Shown here in pieces: positions 14,454-16,746 of a DNA stretch of 16,746 bases. The first letter of the stretch is position 1, and every line of letters starts with the position of its first letter. The DNA comes from Bacteroidota bacterium (GTDB lineage Bacteria > Bacteroidota > Bacteroidia > Flavobacteriales > Schleiferiaceae): the NCBI GenBank assembly GCA_005786915.1, contig SYCM01000079.1:1-16746 (forward strand), in the 5' to 3' direction. The notes under the pieces were generated by a model that did not search any database, had not been told where the DNA came from, and worked only from the letters and a program-made list of their open reading frames with translations. A program made the translations under genes and the position numbers.

Positions 14454-15037
14454 ACCAAATACCATTGAGAGGCCAAATGTAGCGAAATACCGAGGGTCAG
14501 CGCCCCCAGAGAGAGGGCAAAATCTTTGGGCGAAAAGCCCCGGGCGGAGGCCATCCAGCGAACGACAAATACCGCCGCGACCACGCAGAGTTGGCCGAGC
14601 TCGATTCCGCCCGCAAACCAGCCCCACGCGGCCCAAAGGGCGCCCGGATCAGAGGGCAGCAAAGGCCCGAGGTCCTTGGCAAAAGCGAGTCCGTGGACGA
14701 TCCCGAACGCAACGGCCACGGCGAGTTCCGGTCCAAACCAGCCTCGACGGCTCGTTTTTGGGGCGCCTTTGAACCAAACCACGCGGCCGGCGGTAAACAA
14801 CAGCGTGGCCAGCACCGACCCTTCGACCAGGCGTTCGTTCAAGGGTAGATGAAGTGCTACTTGTCCCGCCATTGCAGCGGTGTGCCCCAGCGTGAAGGCG
14901 GTAAGGGCGCCCAGCCACAGCTTATAGTCGCGCGGCGCAAAAGGAGCAATGAGGGCCGCCACAAAGAGAAGGTGGTCCCAGGCAGCGACGTCCAGGATGT
15001 GGTAAAAGCCCAGTTCGGCGAAGGGAGGTGTGTTCAC
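14450..15037 (-). CDS. HupE/UreJ-like membrane protein (HupE_UreJ_2 type)
   Basis: A 195-residue integral membrane protein with about six hydrophobic helices (roughly 19-34, 41-62, 70-86, 103-120, 133-160, 172-190). Family marks are HILDVAAWDHLLFV (13-26), FTLGHTAAMAG (48-58) and FGIVHGLAFA (about 111-120). HupE/UreJ proteins are nickel or cobalt permeases or accessory proteins; the HupE_UreJ_2 subgroup common in Bacteroidota has no proven function, so metal transport is an inference. The start is GTG 15037, overlapping the DUF6702 stop by 4 bases (GTGA), and its stop overlaps the M1 start by 4 bases (ATGA). Neither hydrogenase nor urease genes are nearby. Confidence 0.85.
   Translation of the reverse strand: MNTPPFAELGFYHILDVAAWDHLLFVAALIAPFAPRDYKLWLGALTAFTLGHTAAMAGQVALHLPLNERLVEGSVLATLLFTAGRVVWFKGAPKTSRRGWFGPELAVAVAFGIVHGLAFAKDLGPLLPSDPGALWAAWGWFAGGIELGQLCVVAAVFVVRWMASARGFSPKDFALSLGALTLGISLHLASQWYLV
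14474..14481 (-). promoter_or_regulatory. Possible internal promoter box for the M1 peptidase (TACATTTG)
   Basis: Perfect TAnnTTTG match on the minus strand inside the 3' end of the HupE-like gene, 8 nt before in-frame ATG 14465 and 20 nt before ATG 14453. It could add transcription of the M1 gene independent of the operon. It lies in coding sequence, so chance is more likely here than for the gap-located boxes. Confidence 0.35.
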
Positions 15038-15507
15038 CGCAATTCAATTTTAGGGTTGCTAGCCGTGCTTACGGCATCAAGGCGGCCCTTGGGGCCACGT
15101 ACAAAGTACACGTTGCGCTGGTCTTCAAAGCGCTCGTGGAGGAGCTTGTCGGTAACGGTGAGGGGCAGTCCGCCGTCCACGTGCATTCGAATTTCTACGG
15201 CGTCCGGTTGGTAGGTGAAACCGTCCATATAAAGGGTTAGTGCCTTGCGGCCACGGTACACGGTGAGCTTGCTGCGCACGTACTGCTCAGCTTGGCTGCG
15301 TCCTTCGGTGCGCTCGAGGCGGACTTTGGTTCCGCCCAACGACGCCGAGATGGCGTCTTCGAGGTCGTCGGTGAAAAGGCGAACGACCCACTCGCTGCGC
15401 TTCGGGCCTACGGAAATCTCGTGCGAGGCGAGGTGCATGGGATGGTCCGAAGCACCTAAAACTGCGATCAAAAGCAATAAAAACGGGGTAAAGAAACGCG
15501 TTCGCAC
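15034..15507 (-). CDS. DUF6702 family exported protein
   Basis: A 157-residue protein of unknown function belonging to DUF6702, a family found almost only in Bacteroidota. The N-terminus RTRFFTPFLLLLIAVLG is a signal peptide or anchor with likely cleavage before SDHPMHLASHEI. HPMHLASHEISV and VVRLFTDDLEDAI are the family marks. The C-terminal half is predicted beta-rich, with FTYQPDAVEIRMHVDG. The start is set at GTG 15507, because the only upstream candidate, TTG 15516, is the last three bases of the promoter box TAGGTTTG. Its stop overlaps the GTG of the HupE-like gene by 4 bases. It leads a three-gene unit with that gene and the M1 peptidase. Confidence 0.8.
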   Translation of the reverse strand: MRTRFFTPFLLLLIAVLGASDHPMHLASHEISVGPKRSEWVVRLFTDDLEDAISASLGGTKVRLERTEGRSQAEQYVRSKLTVYRGRKALTLYMDGFTYQPDAVEIRMHVDGGLPLTVTDKLLHERFEDQRNVYFVRGPKGRLDAVSTASNPKIELR

Positions 15508-15513
15508 AGGTTG

Positions 15514-15521
15514 CAAACCTA
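15514..15521 (-). promoter_or_regulatory. Probable -7 promoter box of the DUF6702 operon (TAGGTTTG)
   Basis: Perfect TAnnTTTG match on the minus strand, ending 6 nt before the GTG start of the DUF6702 gene, in the 35-bp gap shared with divergent acs. It decides the start codon of the DUF6702 gene. Confidence 0.6.
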
Positions 15522-15530
15522 AACATTTCC

Positions 15531-15537
15531 TAATTTG
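15531..15537 (+). promoter_or_regulatory. Possible short-spaced -7 box of acs (TAATTTG)
   Basis: TAATTTG resembles TAnnTTTG but lacks one of the two middle bases. It ends 5 nt before the acs ATG at 15543, the same placement as the other boxes. An ATG at 15538 is out of frame and meets a stop at once (ATGCGATGA). Confidence 0.35.
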
Positions 15538-15542
15538 ATGCG

Positions 15543-16746
15543 ATGAATTATCCCTACCAAATTCGTACCCACGACCAGTACCTCAATTCTTACCACGCTG
15601 CGTCGAAAGACCCGGAGGCCTTCTGGGCCGGAGTTGCCGAGCACTTTCGCTGGAAGCGCAAATGGGATAAAGTGCTGGATTGGAATTTTGAGGAGCCTCG
15701 CATTAAATGGTTTAATGGCGCCCAGCTCAACATTACCGAGAACTGCCTGGACCGGCACCTCGACGCCCGCGGAGACCAACCCGCATTGATTTTTGAGCCC
15801 AACGATCCGAGGGACCACGCTCGGGTTTTATCGTACCGCGAACTGCATTTTAAGGTGATGCAGTTTGCCCAAGTGCTTAAGAACAATGGCGTTCATAAAG
15901 GGGACCGGGTATGTTTGTACATGGGAATGATTCCGGAATTAGCCATTGCCGTGCTCGCTTGCGCCCGAATTGGAGCCGTGCACTCGGTCGTTTTTGGCGG
16001 ATTTAGCGCCCAATCTATTGCGGACCGAATCAACGACGCGCAAGCCAAAGTCGTGGTAACCTGCGACGGAGCCCACCGCGGAGCCAAAGTGATTCCGCTC
16101 AAGTCGGTGGTGGACGATGCCGTCACGACGTGCCCCTCGGTCGAAAAGGTCATCGTGTTCATGCACACCCGAACTCCGGTTTCCATGACCCAAGGCCGCG
16201 ATGTGTGGTGGGAGGACGAGATCAAGCGGGTCGAGTCTATGGGAAACCCGTTTGTGGAAGCCGAAGCGATGGACGCCGAGGACATGCTGTTCATTTTGTA
16301 CACCAGCGGATCCACCGGCAAGCCCAAAGGCGTCGTGCACACCTGCGCCGGATACATGGTCTGGACCACCTACACGTTTGTCAACGCCTTTCAGTACCAA
16401 CCAGGCCAAGTGCACTTCTGCACCGCCGACATCGGTTGGATTACGGGGCATAGCTACTTGATATACGGTCCGTTGAGTGCCGGAGCCACCACCCTGATGT
16501 TTGAGGGCGTACCTACGTGGCCCGATGCCGGACGATTTTGGGACATCGTGGACCGCCACCAGGTGAATATTTTGTACACGGCTCCGACCGCCATTCGAAG
16601 CTTGATGGGATTTGGCGAGGAGCCCCTTCGCGGCAAGAAGTTAGACAGCCTGAAGGTGCTCGGAACCGTGGGGGAGCCCATTAACGAAGAGGCGTGGAAT
16701 TGGTACCACACCCACGTGGGCAAAGGCAATTGCCCGGTGGTCGACA
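15543..16746 (+). CDS. acs: Acetyl-CoA synthetase, AMP-forming (N-terminal about 401 residues, runs off the window)
   Basis: Activates acetate to acetyl-CoA through acetyl-AMP, using ATP and CoA. The frame is open to the end of the window, covering about 401 of the usual roughly 650 residues. It starts with the Acs N-terminal domain (AFWAGVAEHFRWKRKWDKVL, WFNGAQLNITENCLDRHL), then the CoA-binding strand GAVHSVVFGGFSAQSIADRI. The phosphate loop YTSGSTGKPKG is at 253-263, ADIGWITGHSYLIYGPL is a hallmark of acetyl/propionyl-CoA synthetases, and VGEPINEEAW precedes the usual DTWWQTE motif, which falls just past the window. The missing part holds the acyl-pocket tryptophan, so acetate versus propionate is not settled from the sequence seen. 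It is divergent from the DUF6702 gene with a 35-bp gap. Confidence 0.95.
   Translation, partial: MNYPYQIRTHDQYLNSYHAASKDPEAFWAGVAEHFRWKRKWDKVLDWNFEEPRIKWFNGAQLNITENCLDRHLDARGDQPALIFEPNDPRDHARVLSYRELHFKVMQFAQVLKNNGVHKGDRVCLYMGMIPELAIAVLACARIGAVHSVVFGGFSAQSIADRINDAQAKVVVTCDGAHRGAKVIPLKSVVDDAVTTCPSVEKVIVFMHTRTPVSMTQGRDVWWEDEIKRVESMGNPFVEAEAMDAEDMLFILYTSGSTGKPKGVVHTCAGYMVWTTYTFVNAFQYQPGQVHFCTADIGWITGHSYLIYGPLSAGATTLMFEGVPTWPDAGRFWDIVDRHQVNILYTAPTAIRSLMGFGEEPLRGKKLDSLKVLGTVGEPINEEAWNWYHTHVGKGNCPVVD

Noticed and set aside
15514..15516. TTG start for the DUF6702 protein
   Set aside because: The TTG is the last three bases of the perfect box TAGGTTTG, which would lie upstream of the transcript; GTG 15507 is preferred.

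Overview
The window reads as part of a chromosome of a GC-rich member of the Bacteroidota. This rests on perfect TAnnTTTG boxes (the Bacteroidota -7 promoter consensus) in front of several genes, on families typical of the phylum (DUF6702, DUF3347, a PorE-like TPR/PD40/OmpA protein, a two-domain SurA-like isomerase), and on the near absence of Shine-Dalgarno sequences. I cannot name the genus. No CRISPR array, phage, transposase, tRNA or rRNA gene is visible. Coding density is very high, with most intergenic gaps under 65 bp.

Layout. 1-204 holds the C-terminus of an AlkB-type alkane monooxygenase, followed by an AT-richer GNAT acetyltransferase (204-659) coupled by a one-base overlap. An SDR oxidoreductase (643-1344, minus) overlaps the GNAT tail to tail. 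Upstream of it on the minus strand is a tightly overlapping histidine-degradation operon: hutI (4459-3215), hutG (3225-2299) and glutamate formimidoyltransferase (2299-1388). Divergent from hutI, across a 33-bp gap, run chorismate synthase aroC, a dicarboxylate/amino-acid:cation symporter, and a PorE-like protein whose start region carries two opposed arrays of degenerate 7-bp repeats.

From 8966 to 15507 all genes lie on the minus strand. In transcription order they are a DUF6702 protein, a HupE/UreJ-like membrane protein, an M1 metallopeptidase (these three joined by 4-base overlaps), a DUF3347 lipoprotein, ParA, a SurA-like peptidyl-prolyl isomerase, and ribosomal protein bL19 with a structured leader of about 97 nt. 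The window ends inside acs (acetyl-CoA synthetase, plus strand), divergent from the DUF6702 gene.

How the genes fit together. HutI makes N-formimino-L-glutamate, and both HutG and the formimidoyltransferase can consume it, so the operon encodes two competing last steps; hutH and hutU are not here. The DUF6702, HupE-like and M1 genes are translationally coupled and look like one functional unit of unknown purpose. SurA-like, PorE-like and DUF3347 proteins are exported envelope proteins.

Most notable signals: (1) seven genes have a TAnnTTTG or near-match box ending only 4-6 nt before the start codon, which implies leaderless transcripts, while rplS has a long folded leader; (2) the rplS leader contains two hairpins and may be an autoregulatory ribosomal-protein leader; (3) the inverted heptad arrays flank the start codon of the PorE-like gene. 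I found no clear-cut new defence or mobile system.
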